From JACVRW01 sp963734025 (lineage in GTDB: Bacteria; Actinomycetota; Thermoleophilia; Solirubrobacterales; Thermoleophilaceae): a stretch of DNA of 64,000 nucleotides. The DNA lies in the NCBI GenBank assembly GCA_963734025.1, contig CAVTFR010000019.1, positions 1 through 64,000 of the forward strand, in the 5' to 3' direction. The translations under genes were made by a program, and so were the position numbers. Under the pieces are notes generated by a model. That model did not search any database. It had not been told where the DNA came from and saw nothing but the letters and a program-made list of their open reading frames with translations. Positions 46,844 through 55,643 of the stretch are shown piece after piece; position 1 is the stretch's first letter, and every line of letters starts with the position of its first letter.

Positions 46844-47638
46844 GTGACGACCGCAGCCGGCGTTCGGGTCGGACCGCTCATCCGCGACTGGCGCCGGCGC
46901 AGGCGCCTCAGCCAGCTCGACCTCGCGCTCGAGGCAGGCGTGTCCGCCCGTCACCTGAGCTTCGTCGAGACGGGCCGCTCGCGCCCAAGCGCCGAGCTCG
47001 TGCTCAACCTCGCCGAGCGGCTCGGCGTCCCCTTGCGCGACCGCAACCGGCTGCTGCTGGCCGCCGGCCACGCCCCGGTCTACGAGCAGCACGCGCTCGA
47101 CGATCCCGAGATGGCGCCCGTGCGCGACGCCCTCGGGCTGATCCTCGCGGGCCACGAGCCCTATCCGGCCCTGGTGGTCGACGGCGCCTGGGAGATGCTG
47201 GCGGCGAACCGCGCGGTGGCGCTCCTGACCGAGGGCGTCGCACCGGAGCTGCTCGCGCCGCCGCTCAACGTGCTGCGCGTGAGCCTGCATCCGGACGGGG
47301 CCGCGCCGCGAATCGCCAACCTGGGCGAGTGGCGCGCGCACGTCTTCGAGCGCCTCGAGCGCCAGATCGCCGTGAGCGGCGACGCCGCGCTGCAGACGCT
47401 CCTCGAGGAGCTGCGCGCCTACCCGGGCCCCGACGCCCCGCCCAACCCGAGTCACGACATCGCCGTCCCGCTGCGGCTGACTAGCCCGGCGGGCGAGCTC
47501 TCCTTCATCAGCACCGTCTCGACGTTCGGGACCGCGGTCGAGATCACGGCGAGCGAGCTGTCGATCGAGTCGTTCTTCCCGGCCGACGAGCGGACGGCCG
47601 AGATCGTGCGGGAGTACGTCGAACGCTTGCCTAGGTGA
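46844..47638 (+). CDS. XRE-family regulator with MmyB-like ligand domain
   Basis: A 264-aa protein with an N-terminal helix-turn-helix (RRRRRLSQLDLALEAGVSAR, HLSFVETGRSRPSAELVLNL) and the MmyB-like domain PYPALVVDGAWEMLAANRAV, then NLGEWRAHVFERLERQIAVS and LTSPAGELSFISTVSTFGTA. This domain binds a fatty-acid-like ligand in a PAS-like fold. GTG 46844 follows TAGTGT by 7 bp, suggesting leaderless translation. It is divergent from the SnoaL-like/peptidase/EamA genes. Confidence 0.93.
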   Translation: MTTAAGVRVGPLIRDWRRRRRLSQLDLALEAGVSARHLSFVETGRSRPSAELVLNLAERLGVPLRDRNRLLLAAGHAPVYEQHALDDPEMAPVRDALGLILAGHEPYPALVVDGAWEMLAANRAVALLTEGVAPELLAPPLNVLRVSLHPDGAAPRIANLGEWRAHVFERLERQIAVSGDAALQTLLEELRAYPGPDAPPNPSHDIAVPLRLTSPAGELSFISTVSTFGTAVEITASELSIESFFPADERTAEIVREYVERLPR

Positions 47639-47746
47639 TCCGTTGTGCTAAGGCGCGCAGTCCTATCGGGTCGGTGATGTCGTCTACCACCTGCGCCCCG
47701 GCTCGCTCGACGCCCTCGCGCCCGAGCGCCGTCAGACAGCAGCAGC

Positions 47747-48157
47747 CTACGGGTGAACTCTGATCTTGAAGACGTAGTCCGTCTCCAGGGGCTTGGGCCC
47801 AGGTGGGCCCGTATCGGGGATGTACCTTCCATTTATCTGGCCCCGAGCGTTTTCGTAGGCTCGCGTGCCTCCGAGGATCGCGGCTTTCCATTTCGAGACC
47901 TCGCCGCTCAGCACTTCGGCGATGAGCTCTCCTTTCGGCAGGATGAATCCGGCGTGGCACAGCCACATGTTCGGGTTCTTGCGGACGAGCACACACTCTC
48001 CGGTGTGCTGGCCGACAAGGACATTCGTCTTCTTGTCGCGCAGATCATCGGAGAAGACCGTCCGAACGCCGAGGTCGTTAGGGCCCGGTGGGCCCGGTGG
48101 CGTAGGAACCGTCGTGGGCTCGGCAATCTGGGTCGCGATCAGGTGCAGCTCGGGCAT
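47747..48157 (-). CDS. Allene oxide cyclase/dirigent-like barrel protein
   Basis: A 136-aa protein with TVFSDDLRDKKTNVLVGQHT, GECVLVRKNPNMWLCHAGFI, LPKGELIAEVL and AAILGGTRAYENARGQINGR. The last motif (GGTxAYxNARG) is characteristic of the AOC-like beta-barrel that also includes dirigent proteins. There is a Pro/Gly-rich N-terminal stretch but no obvious signal peptide. AGGAGGG precedes ATG 48157. The product formed is unknown. Confidence 0.75.
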   Translation of the reverse strand: MPELHLIATQIAEPTTVPTPPGPPGPNDLGVRTVFSDDLRDKKTNVLVGQHTGECVLVRKNPNMWLCHAGFILPKGELIAEVLSGEVSKWKAAILGGTRAYENARGQINGRYIPDTGPPGPKPLETDYVFKIRVHP

Positions 48158-48473
48158 CACTGCCCTCCTTGAAGTGATGGAGGGACCTGGGGCCCTCGCT
48201 TGGTAGTGCCCCGAAGCTAGGCTGGGCCGGAACTCCCGCCAATCCTGCGGCCGGGTGTCTTGAGGGGGTGGCTAACAGGGCAACCAACCACCGGGCCTGT
48301 TGGAGTTGCACCTCTCCGACATTGCCTTGAGGCCCTCGTAGTTCCTACCCAAACGGCTCCGCTAGTGCCAAGGTTCCCAGGAATACCGCCCCATTCCCTC
48401 CGGGCGGGCGCTGCGGCCGTTAGTCAGCACGGCATTCCCGTGCTCGAGCCCACGGGAGTTAGGCTGACCCCGC
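48158..48473. other. Intergenic stretch without recognised features
   Basis: Between divergent genes. No gene, clear palindrome or strong promoter was found. Confidence 0.4.
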
Positions 48474-49529
48474 ATGCTTCTCAGCTTCCAACTGCTGCCC
48501 GAGCAGCCGGTGCAGGAGCTGCTTGATGCGGTTGCGCTAGCCGACAGGCTTGGCTACCACGCCTGCTATAGCGCCGACGAGATCTACCACAAGGATGCGT
48601 GGCTGCTGTTTGCCGCCGTCGCCCAACGCACCGAGCGGATCCGACTCGGCCCCTGCGTCGCGCCGATCTACATGCGGGAGCCGACCTACGTCGCTCAGCT
48701 CGCAGCCACGCTCGACGAGCTAAGCGACGGTCGGGCCGAGGTCGTGTTCGGGATCGGAAACATCGCGATGCTCGAGCAATACAGCGTCGAGTGGCGCGGG
48801 ACACGACCGATCGCTCGCTTGCGCGAGGCCCACCACGTCATGCGCATCGTCCTCGACGAGGGTTCGATCGACTTCGAGGGCGATTTCTACAACTACTCCG
48901 GTGTCACAACTGCGGCCCGGCCCGTGCAGGAGCACCTGCCCCTGAAGATCGGCGCGATGGGGGGCCCCAAGTCGATGGAGCTGGCCGGCGAGATCGCCGA
49001 CGGCCTGCACACGGCCTGCGCGTACTCACCGGAGGCGCTGGGCTACGCGGTGAAGCACTTTCGGGCAGGAATGCAGCGTGCCCACCGCAGCCCAGATGGT
49101 CTCGATCTCGGCGACTCCCTGCTCGGGGCGATCGCACCCGACGGCGAGGTGGCCCGCCGCGCGGGGCGAATCCTGGCAGCGTTCTACATCCCGTCGATGC
49201 CGCCGGCGCTCCTCGAACGCCACGGGATCGAGCCAGATCAAGTTAGGCCGGTGAACGAGGCCTTCGCAGCGGGCGACGTTCAAGGCGCGCTTGAAGCGAC
49301 TCCGGAGGAGGTTGCCGATCGGATCATGGTGGCCGGTACTCCGGACGACTGGGTGCGGTGGCTGACGGAGACCTATGCTCCCCCCGGCCTCAACCACGCC
49401 CTGCTGTCTTTCACGGATCCGTTCACCTTGAAGGCTTGGGCCGGGATGGAGGTTGAGGGCTTACCCGACTTGGGAGAGCAGGTTCGGATCGTCGGCGAGC
49501 AGGTCATCCCCGAGGTCGGGGCGCTTTGA
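48474..49529 (+). CDS. LLM-class flavin/F420 oxidoreductase
   Basis: A 351-aa luciferase-like TIM barrel: LLSFQLLPEQPVQELLDAVA, YSADEIYHKDAWLLFAAVAQ, GRAEVVFGIGNIAMLEQYS and LPLKIGAMGGPKSMELAGEI. The YKDAW/VAQRTERIRLGPCVA region is typical of F420-dependent reductases related to methylenetetrahydromethanopterin reductase. It stands alone on the plus strand with no clear ribosome-binding site. Confidence 0.9.
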   Translation: MLLSFQLLPEQPVQELLDAVALADRLGYHACYSADEIYHKDAWLLFAAVAQRTERIRLGPCVAPIYMREPTYVAQLAATLDELSDGRAEVVFGIGNIAMLEQYSVEWRGTRPIARLREAHHVMRIVLDEGSIDFEGDFYNYSGVTTAARPVQEHLPLKIGAMGGPKSMELAGEIADGLHTACAYSPEALGYAVKHFRAGMQRAHRSPDGLDLGDSLLGAIAPDGEVARRAGRILAAFYIPSMPPALLERHGIEPDQVRPVNEAFAAGDVQGALEATPEEVADRIMVAGTPDDWVRWLTETYAPPGLNHALLSFTDPFTLKAWAGMEVEGLPDLGEQVRIVGEQVIPEVGAL

Positions 49530-49869
49530 ACGGGGGCCCATTGGTCGCCCCCAGTCCAGCGGCGTAAGTCGCGGCTCCCAACCGTGATCGTGCGGACGTA
49601 CGTCGAAGGGTTGCTGCCGTAGTCGGTTGTTGTCAGACGGCTCCGCTCGTCACCGCCTTCGCCACGAAGTCGGGCGAGGTGTCAGGGAGCTCGAACGTCA
49701 CCGTGTCGCCGCGCGGTGCGCGGTGCGCGACGACCGTGGGCCACCCTGGGCGGACCAGGTTGCGTCGCTGCTCGATGGGCCCCGGCTGGATCGGATCACG
49801 CTCGGCCGTTTGCCGGCCTGAGAATGTGCCGAACCTCTGATGCCTTGCGCGCGTACCCCCTCGGAGGGC
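49530..49869. other. Stretch without a recognised gene
   Basis: A short frame at 49627-49821 has gene-like composition but no recognisable family or ribosome-binding site. It may be a gene fragment. Confidence 0.3.
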
Positions 49870-49895
49870 CCGGGCTTCTCTGCTGGAGAGCCCGG
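49870..49895 (+). promoter_or_regulatory. Hairpin in the leader of the cupredoxin gene
   Basis: CCGGGCTTCTC and GAGAGCCCGG pair over 10 bp with one bulged T and a 5-nt loop, ending 34 bp before the start codon. It may be a terminator of upstream transcription or an attenuator. Confidence 0.4.
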
Positions 49896-49929
49896 CGCTT
49901 TGCCGCCACCCCCCAAAACGGAGGTCGCT

Positions 49930-50268
49930 ATGCGCAAGCTGCTCGTGGTAGGTCTACTGGCCGGGCTGCTGGCCGCGCTGCTCGCAGCGGTACCAGCGTT
50001 CTCGAAGCCGAAGCACATCGAAGTCGACGACAACTACTTCGTGCGCAAGGGTGCGCCGCCGACGGTGACCGTGAACAGCGGCGCGAAGGTCGAGTGGGAG
50101 TGGGAGGGCCGCAACCCTCACAACGTCACGGTCACGAAGGGGCCCGTGAAATTCCATTCGCGCACGCAGAGCTCGGGCAGCTACGAGAAGAAGCTGACAC
50201 GAGGCGGCACGTACAAGATCGTCTGCACGATCCACGCGCCCATGAAGATGACGCTGAAGGTGCGATAA
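49930..50268 (+). CDS. Secreted cupredoxin (blue copper) protein
   Basis: A 112-aa protein with signal peptide (LLVVGLLAGLLAALLAAVPA) and a plastocyanin-like domain. Type 1 copper ligands are visible: H64 in NPHNV, then C99, H102 and M105 or M107 in VCTIHAPMKM. GGAGG precedes ATG 49930. It probably carries electrons outside the membrane; the partner is not evident from neighbours. Confidence 0.9.
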   Translation: MRKLLVVGLLAGLLAALLAAVPAFSKPKHIEVDDNYFVRKGAPPTVTVNSGAKVEWEWEGRNPHNVTVTKGPVKFHSRTQSSGSYEKKLTRGGTYKIVCTIHAPMKMTLKVR

Positions 50269-50472
50269 CCGGCTCGCGCTCTGCCAGCGGCAGCAGCGGA
50301 GAGCCATAGGCGAGCGCCACCTTCGGGAGCTCCGCCGCCCCCGCTCGCGCCCGCCACGGCAAGGCGGCCCTCAGATCACGCAATCGCAGTCGCAGCGCGA
50401 CCTACAACGGAACACGATCGCTTACCTCCGACGTAATCGACGCGCGTCGCGAACCGAGCGATCCTGGCTCGC

Positions 50473-51000
50473 ATGATCGACCTGAGACTCATCCTGAAGC
50501 TCGACGCCGTCGTGACCGGCGTAAACGGAATCGCATATCTCGCGCTCGCGGGGCCGCTCGAGGACCTGCTCGGCGTGGCGCCGGAGCTGACGCGGCCGAT
50601 CGGGGCCTTCCTCGTCCTGTTCGCCGCGGCGGTGTGGTTCGTGGCAACGCGGCCCGTCGTACCGCGCATGGCCGCAGCCGACATCGCCGCCGCCAACGCC
50701 GTCTGGGCGCTCGGCTCGGTCGTGTTCGCCGCGACCGGCGCCTCGTCGCCGACGACGGCCGGCACGGTCTGGATCGTCCTGCAGGCGCTCGTCGTCGGCG
50801 GCTTCGCGGCGCTTCAGGCGCTCGCGATGCGGTCCGGCTCCGCGGCCGTCGCGGCGCCCGGCCAGCCCGAACTCCTCCGCGATCAGCTCGTAGGAGCGCC
50901 GCCGCGCGTCGTGGTCGAAGGTGGTGGTGAGCAGCATCAGCTCGTCCGCCCCGTACTCGCCGGCGACCTCCTCGAGCCCGGCTCGGACGGTCGCCGGTGA
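50473..51000 (+). CDS. Four-helix membrane protein, extended C-terminus doubtful
   Basis: The first 120 residues have four hydrophobic helices, with DAVVTGVNGIAYLALAGPLE, FLVLFAAAVWFVATRP, AANAVWALGSVVFAATGAS and VWIVLQALVVGGFAALQALA. From about 50845 the sequence is hydrophilic and antisense to the LLM gene, so the natural stop was probably lost by an indel near 50850. No named family. It converges on the LLM gene. Confidence 0.65.
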   Translation: MIDLRLILKLDAVVTGVNGIAYLALAGPLEDLLGVAPELTRPIGAFLVLFAAAVWFVATRPVVPRMAAADIAAANAVWALGSVVFAATGASSPTTAGTVWIVLQALVVGGFAALQALAMRSGSAAVAAPGQPELLRDQLVGAPPRVVVEGGGEQHQLVRPVLAGDLLEPGSDGRR

Positions 51001-51852
51001 GCCGATCACGGCGCGCCGGCCGGAGCCCGGCCCGCGCGAGCGCGTCTCCAGATAGGCGAGCGCCTTCTCGACCGGCGGCACCTGGACGAGCGTGCCCTGG
51101 CGCAGCAGCGAGAACATCATCTTCATCGAGGAGGCGACCCGCTCCGCCTCCTCGTCCGTGTCCGCGCAGATGGCGACGACGGCGGCCATCACGAGCGGCG
51201 CGCCGAGCCGCTCGGAGTCGACGAAGCGCCCGCGGTAGTCCGCCGCGATCGCGGGCCCGTTCGGGTTGATGAAGTCGGCGAACGAGTACGGCAGCCCCAG
51301 CTCGGCGGCCCAGATCGCGCTCTGCGGCGACGAGCCGAGGAGCCACGGCTCCGGCCGCTCGGGCCGGCCCGGAAGCGAGCGCGACAGCCGGGTGAACGGG
51401 TGGTTCTCCGGCAGCCCGCCCTCGAGCAGCGCCAGCAGCTCGACGAGCTGCTCGATGAAGTCGTCGGGCGCCGGCCGGCTGCGGTCGCGCTGCAGCGCCA
51501 TCATCGTCATCGGGTCGGTGCCGGGCGCGCGCCCGACGCCGAGGTCGATGCGCTCGGGGTGGAGGCCGCTCAGCATGCTGAACACCTCGGCGACCTTGAG
51601 CGGGCTGTAGTGCGGCAGCATCACCCCGCCGCTCCCGACGCGCATCCGCCCGGTGGCGTCGGCGATCGCGCCGATCAGCACCTCGGGCGCGGCGCAGGCG
51701 AGCGACGGCGTGCCGTGATGCTCGGCGACCCAGTAGCGGTGATAGCCGAGCGAGTCGACGCGCCGGCCGAGGTCGACGCTCCGGGCGAGGGCCTGCGCCC
51801 CCGTCGATCCCTCGGAGATCGGGGCCTGGTCGAGGACGCTGAGGCGAAGCAT
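50814..51852 (-). CDS. LLM-class flavin oxidoreductase (alkanal monooxygenase alpha-like)
   Basis: Luciferase-like protein starting MLRLSVLDQAPISEGSTGAQ, with HRYWVAEHHGTPSLACAAPE, RIDLGVGRAPGTDPMTMMAL and SADFINPNG-type (PYSFADFINPNG) motifs, ending LMLLTTTFDHDARRRSYELI at about 50870. The frame has no stop there and stays open to 50422. A shift near 50860 would give a TGA at 50814-50816, used here as the probable end. Its ATG overlaps the aldo/keto reductase stop (TGATG), so the two are translationally coupled. Confidence 0.87.
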
Positions 51853-52874
51853 CAGCGGCGGCGCGCCTCGGGGCTGAGATCGGGGTTCTGCCAGCCCTGG
51901 TCGGCCGGGTTCACGCTGACCCCCGGAGGAACGATCTCGTCGATCTTGTCGAGCAGCTCGTCGGACAGCTCGACCTCGGCCGCCGGCAGCTGCGATTCGA
52001 GGTGCTCCATCGTGCGCGGTCCGATGATCGCCGCGCTGACCGCGGGGTGGCGGATCACGAACGCGAGCGCCATCTCGATCAGGCTCATGCCGGCCTCGTC
52101 GGCGAGCTTCCCGAGCGCGTCGGCGGCGTCGAGCTTGCGCTGGTTCTCGGGGATGGAGAGGTCGTAGCGCGCGGGCACCAGCGCCGAGCGCCGCGAGCTC
52201 AGGTCCTCGGCCCCCTTGCGCCAGCGCCCGGAGAGCCAGCCGCCCGCCAGCGGGCTCCAGGGGATCACGCCCATGCCGTAGCGCCTGCAGGTGGGAAGCA
52301 CCTCGGCCTCGACACCGCGATGGAGCAGCGAGTAGGGCGGCTGCTCGCAGACGAAGCGCTCGCGGCCGCGCCGCTCGGCCACCCACTGCGCCTCCACGAT
52401 CGCGCTCGGAGGGAAGGTCGACGAGCCGATGTAGCGGACCTTGCCGGCGCGCACGAGGTCGGTGAGCGCCCCGAGGGTCTCGTCGATGTCGGTGTCGCGC
52501 TCGGGACGGTGGATCTGGTAGAGGTCGATCCAGTCGGTGCCGAGCCGGCGCAGGCTGTTGTCGACCTCGCGCACGATCCAGCGGCGCGAGTTGCCGAACT
52601 CGTTCGGGTCGTCGCCCATCTTGCCGTGCACCTTGGTGGCGAGGATCACGTTGTCGCGGCGCCCGCCGGCGAGCGCCTTGCCGACGATCTCCTCCGACTC
52701 GCCGCGCGAGTAGACGTCCGCGGTGTCGATGAAGTTGATGCCCGCGTCGAGCGCCCTGTGGATGATCCGTATCGACTCGTCGTGATCCGTCTCGCCCCAG
52801 GCCCCGAACATCATCGCTCCGAGACAGAGCGGGCTGACCGTGACTCCGGTGCGTCCGAGCGCGCGCAGCTCCAT
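51852..52874 (-). CDS. Aldo/keto reductase
   Basis: A 340-aa NADPH-dependent (beta/alpha)8 reductase. MELRALGRTGVTVSPLCLGA opens the barrel. The catalytic tetrad is in NFIDTADVYSRG (Asp, Tyr), ILATKVHGKMG (Lys) and WIDLYQIHRPERDTDIDE (His). The cofactor site is near the end (AAIIGPRTMEHLESQL). ATG 52874 is used. It is co-transcribed with the LLM oxidoreductase and divergent from the M20 peptidase with only 34 bp between starts. Confidence 0.94.
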   Translation of the reverse strand: MELRALGRTGVTVSPLCLGAMMFGAWGETDHDESIRIIHRALDAGINFIDTADVYSRGESEEIVGKALAGGRRDNVILATKVHGKMGDDPNEFGNSRRWIVREVDNSLRRLGTDWIDLYQIHRPERDTDIDETLGALTDLVRAGKVRYIGSSTFPPSAIVEAQWVAERRGRERFVCEQPPYSLLHRGVEAEVLPTCRRYGMGVIPWSPLAGGWLSGRWRKGAEDLSSRRSALVPARYDLSIPENQRKLDAADALGKLADEAGMSLIEMALAFVIRHPAVSAAIIGPRTMEHLESQLPAAEVELSDELLDKIDEIVPPGVSVNPADQGWQNPDLSPEARRR

Positions 52875-52908
52875 GCCGGTCGAGACTAGAGGCGCGAGAC
52901 TTCCGGCC

Positions 52909-54213
52909 ATGTTCGAAGACGAGACCGTTGGCCTGCTGCGCGAGCTGCTGCGACTCGACACGTCCAATCCGCCCGGCAACGAGCGCCCGGCGCAGGAGCT
53001 CGTGGCGGGACGGCTGCGTGCCGCCGGGTTCGAGGTCGAGCTGGTCGGCTCTGATCCCGAGCGCCCGAACGTGGTGGGCCGCCTGCGGGGTCGTGCGCCC
53101 GGCCCGGTCCTGGGGCTGCTCTCGCACGTCGACACGGTCCTCGCGGACCCGCGCGGCTGGCGCCACGACCCCTGGTCGGGCGCACTCGACGAGGGCTGCG
53201 TGTGGGGACGCGGCGCGCTCGACATGAAGTCGCAGACCGCCGCCGAGGTGGTGGCCGCCTGCTCGCTGGCGCAGGAGGGCTGGCGCCCGGCCCACGGCGA
53301 CCTTCTTGTGATCTCCGTCTCGGACGAAGAGGTGGACGGGACCGGCGCCGAGATCGTCTGCGCGGAGCGGCCCGACCTCGTCCGCTGCGACTACCTGCTC
53401 AACGAGGGCGGCGGCGTGGCGTTCCCGTTCGACGGCGGCCGCGTCTACGACGTCTCGGTCGGCGAGAAGGGCGTCTTCCGCTTCACGCTCTCGACCGACG
53501 GGGTGGCCGGACACGCCTCGGTTCCGGCGGTCGCCGACAACGCGCTGCTGAAGCTGGCTCCGCTGCTCGAGGCGCTTGCCAGCCGCACGCCCGGCTGGGA
53601 CGTTACCCCCGGCGCGCGCGCCCTGCTTGCCGGGCTCGGGCTCGACGACGACGGCGACGGCGACGGCGATCCCGTGGCGGCGCTCGGCCGCCTGCGCGAA
53701 CGGGCGCCGGAGCTGGTGCCGGAGGTCGAGGCGATGATGAAGGTGACGCTCGCGCCGACCATGGTCGAGGCCTCCAAGGCGAGGAACGTGATCCCGGACG
53801 AGGCGCACCTGCACGTCGACTGCCGCGTCCCGCCCGGAATGGACGAGCCCGAAGTGCGCGCACGGCTGCGCGACGTGCTGCCGCCGGACGGCTACCGGCT
53901 CGAGTTCACGGAGAAGATCGTCGCCGGCAGCTCGCCGCCCGACTCGCCGCTGATGGACGCGCTGCGCGGCTGGACCGAGCGCAACGACCCGGGCGCTCGG
54001 CTCGTGCCCTCGATCTCGACCGGCTACACCGACTCGCGCACCTTCCGCGAGGCGTTCCCCGAATGCGTGGCGTACGGCTTCTTCCCGCAGCGGCACATGA
54101 GCCTGAGCGAGGTGAACGCACTCGTGCACGGCCGAAACGAGCGCATCGACGTGCGCGACCTCGCGCCGGCGGTCGACTGCTATCGCTCGGTGGCGCGCGA
54201 GCTGCTCGGCTGA
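52909..54213 (+). CDS. M20-family metallopeptidase (ArgE/DapE/CPG2-like)
   Basis: A 434-aa dizinc hydrolase. The metal site is LGLLSHVDTVLADPRGW (His, Asp), WGRGALDMKSQTAAEVVAAC (bridging Asp), ISVSDEEVDGTGAEI (catalytic Glu-Glu) and a late FFPQRHMSLSEVNALVH (His). A dimerisation domain lies between (VAGHASVPAVADNALLKLAP). An Asp/Gly run (LDDDGDGDGDP) forms a loop insert. It removes an amino-acid or acyl group from a small amide; the substrate is unknown. Confidence 0.93.
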   Translation: MFEDETVGLLRELLRLDTSNPPGNERPAQELVAGRLRAAGFEVELVGSDPERPNVVGRLRGRAPGPVLGLLSHVDTVLADPRGWRHDPWSGALDEGCVWGRGALDMKSQTAAEVVAACSLAQEGWRPAHGDLLVISVSDEEVDGTGAEIVCAERPDLVRCDYLLNEGGGVAFPFDGGRVYDVSVGEKGVFRFTLSTDGVAGHASVPAVADNALLKLAPLLEALASRTPGWDVTPGARALLAGLGLDDDGDGDGDPVAALGRLRERAPELVPEVEAMMKVTLAPTMVEASKARNVIPDEAHLHVDCRVPPGMDEPEVRARLRDVLPPDGYRLEFTEKIVAGSSPPDSPLMDALRGWTERNDPGARLVPSISTGYTDSRTFREAFPECVAYGFFPQRHMSLSEVNALVHGRNERIDVRDLAPAVDCYRSVARELLG

Positions 54214-54214
54214 C

Positions 54215-54388
54215 TCACAGCAGCCAGACGATCAGCAGGATGATCAGCGCGATCCCCACGCCGATGCCCGTGATCGACAGCGGCGTGCGGTTCTCGTACC
54301 AGAAGCCGGGGTTGGCCCGATCGCGCGAGATGCGGCCCTCGGGCGGCTCGCCGGTCCAGTCGTCGTCGTCGTCCCAGCCCATGGTCAT
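54215..54388 (-). CDS. Short tail-anchored membrane protein (57 aa)
   Basis: MTMGWDDDDDWTGEPPEGRI, then SRDRANPGFWYENRTPLS, then a single C-terminal helix TGIGVGIALIILLIVWLL and stop. The acidic soluble head, NPGFWYENR linker and hydrophobic tail make a coherent small protein. The stop is 2 bp from the convergent M20 peptidase stop. A second ATG is two codons in. No ribosome-binding site is strong. Not a family I know. Confidence 0.6.
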   Translation of the reverse strand: MTMGWDDDDDWTGEPPEGRISRDRANPGFWYENRTPLSITGIGVGIALIILLIVWLL

Positions 54389-54444
54389 GTTGTACCCGAC
54401 GGTTGTCGCGATTCACGTCGCCCGCATCCGGGTAGCGCGTCCAT

Positions 54445-55119
54445 ATGTCCACTCGCGACGACAAGCTGATCCAGTACCTGTCCGAAGCGCACGGCAAGGA
54501 GAAGGAGCTCGAGACCGCGCTCCAAGCTCATATCGCCATGACGACCCGTGCCCCCTACAAGAAGCGCCTCCAGCAGCACCTCAAGGAGACGAAGGCGCAC
54601 GCGCGCGGCGTCGAGCGGCGCATCAAGCAGCTCGGCGGTTCTCCCGAGCGCCACGTACCCGCACCGGTGGCGGAAGCCGCAGCCACGGCGCAGGAGGTGG
54701 CCTCGAAGGCGGTCTCCGCCGCCAAGGGGCCGCTGCACGCGCTGCGCGGCACCGGTGAGAGCGAGAAGATGCTGAAGAACGCGCGGACCGAGTTCTCCGA
54801 GGAGCACGAGGAGATCGCGATGTACGCGGGCATCGAGGCGCTCGCCGAGGCCGTCGGCGACCGTGAGACCGCGAAGCTGGCGCGCGGCATCCGGCGCGAG
54901 GAGGAGCGCATGGCGAGCTTCCTCGAGAAGCAGATCCCGACGCTCGCCAAGAGCGTGGCGCGCGAGGAGATCCCGGCGGCCGAGCGCCGCAACGGCGGCT
55001 CGCCCTCGTCGAGCCGGCGCCGCACGAGCTCGCGCAGCAGCGGCACGCGTTCCTCGTCGGCGCGCTCCCGCTCGGCGTCGAGCCGGTCGCGCCGCTCGCG
55101 CGCTGCCTCGAGCCGTTAG
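54445..55119 (+). CDS. DUF892 (YciE-like, ferritin-like) protein with Ser/Arg-rich tail
   Basis: A 224-aa protein. Two pairs of long helices carry DKLIQYLSEAHGKEKELETA and HEEIAMYAGIEALAEAVGDR with the Glu/His residues expected for a ferritin-like bundle. A roughly 40-residue Ala/Glu linker separates them. The last about 45 residues consist almost only of Ser, Arg, Ala and Gly (SSSRRRTSSRSSGTRSSS), which is unusual for DUF892 and resembles histone-like or RS tails that bind nucleic acid. The family is linked to stress responses. Confidence 0.87.
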   Translation: MSTRDDKLIQYLSEAHGKEKELETALQAHIAMTTRAPYKKRLQQHLKETKAHARGVERRIKQLGGSPERHVPAPVAEAAATAQEVASKAVSAAKGPLHALRGTGESEKMLKNARTEFSEEHEEIAMYAGIEALAEAVGDRETAKLARGIRREEERMASFLEKQIPTLAKSVAREEIPAAERRNGGSPSSSRRRTSSRSSGTRSSSARSRSASSRSRRSRAASSR

Positions 55120-55163
55120 GACGGGACGTGTAAACCCGCGCCCGGCGGGTACTCCATCGGCCG

Positions 55164-55643
55164 ATGGGGGAAACCACGTCGGGCGCGGGCAGACACGAGA
55201 CCGAGGAGGAGCGGCTCGACCGCAACCTTGAGGAGCTCCTCCAGGAACTGCGCGTCGCGCTGCCGGGCGTCCAGGTGCTGTTCGCGTTCCTGCTCGTGGT
55301 CCCGTTCAACCAGCGTTTCCCGGACATCACGAACTTCCAGCAGACGATCTACTTCGTAACGCTTCTGCTGGCCACCGGTGCGACGGCGTTCCTCATCGCA
55401 CCGACCGTTCACCATCGCGTGCAGTTCCGTGAGCAGGACAAGGAGCGCATCGTGCTCACCGCCAACCGCTTCACGATCGTCGGGATGGCGCTGCTCGCGG
55501 CCGCGATGACCGGCGCGATCCTGCTGATCACGGACCTCCTCTACAAGAGCACGACCGTCACGATCGTGGCGGGGGCGGTCGCGGTGATGTTCGCGCTGCT
55601 CTGGTACGCGGTGCCGATCCGGCGCTCGCTGACGAACGACTAG
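55164..55643 (+). CDS. DUF6328-family membrane protein
   Basis: A 159-aa protein with ERLDRNLEELLQELRVALPG before the first helix VQVLFAFLLVVPFNQRF, then TIYFVTLLLATGATAFLIAP, AHHRVQFR-like (HHRVQFREQDKERIVLTANR) and two more helices. This is the pattern of DUF6328. Function unknown. Its stop shares bases with the stop of the convergent gene. Confidence 0.85.
   Translation: MGETTSGAGRHETEEERLDRNLEELLQELRVALPGVQVLFAFLLVVPFNQRFPDITNFQQTIYFVTLLLATGATAFLIAPTVHHRVQFREQDKERIVLTANRFTIVGMALLAAAMTGAILLITDLLYKSTTVTIVAGAVAVMFALLWYAVPIRRSLTND

Noticed and set aside
50422..54129. Single 1235-codon minus-strand frame joining several genes
   Set aside because: Only its last third encodes the LLM oxidoreductase; the rest is antisense to the M20 peptidase or out of frame with the aldo/keto reductase.
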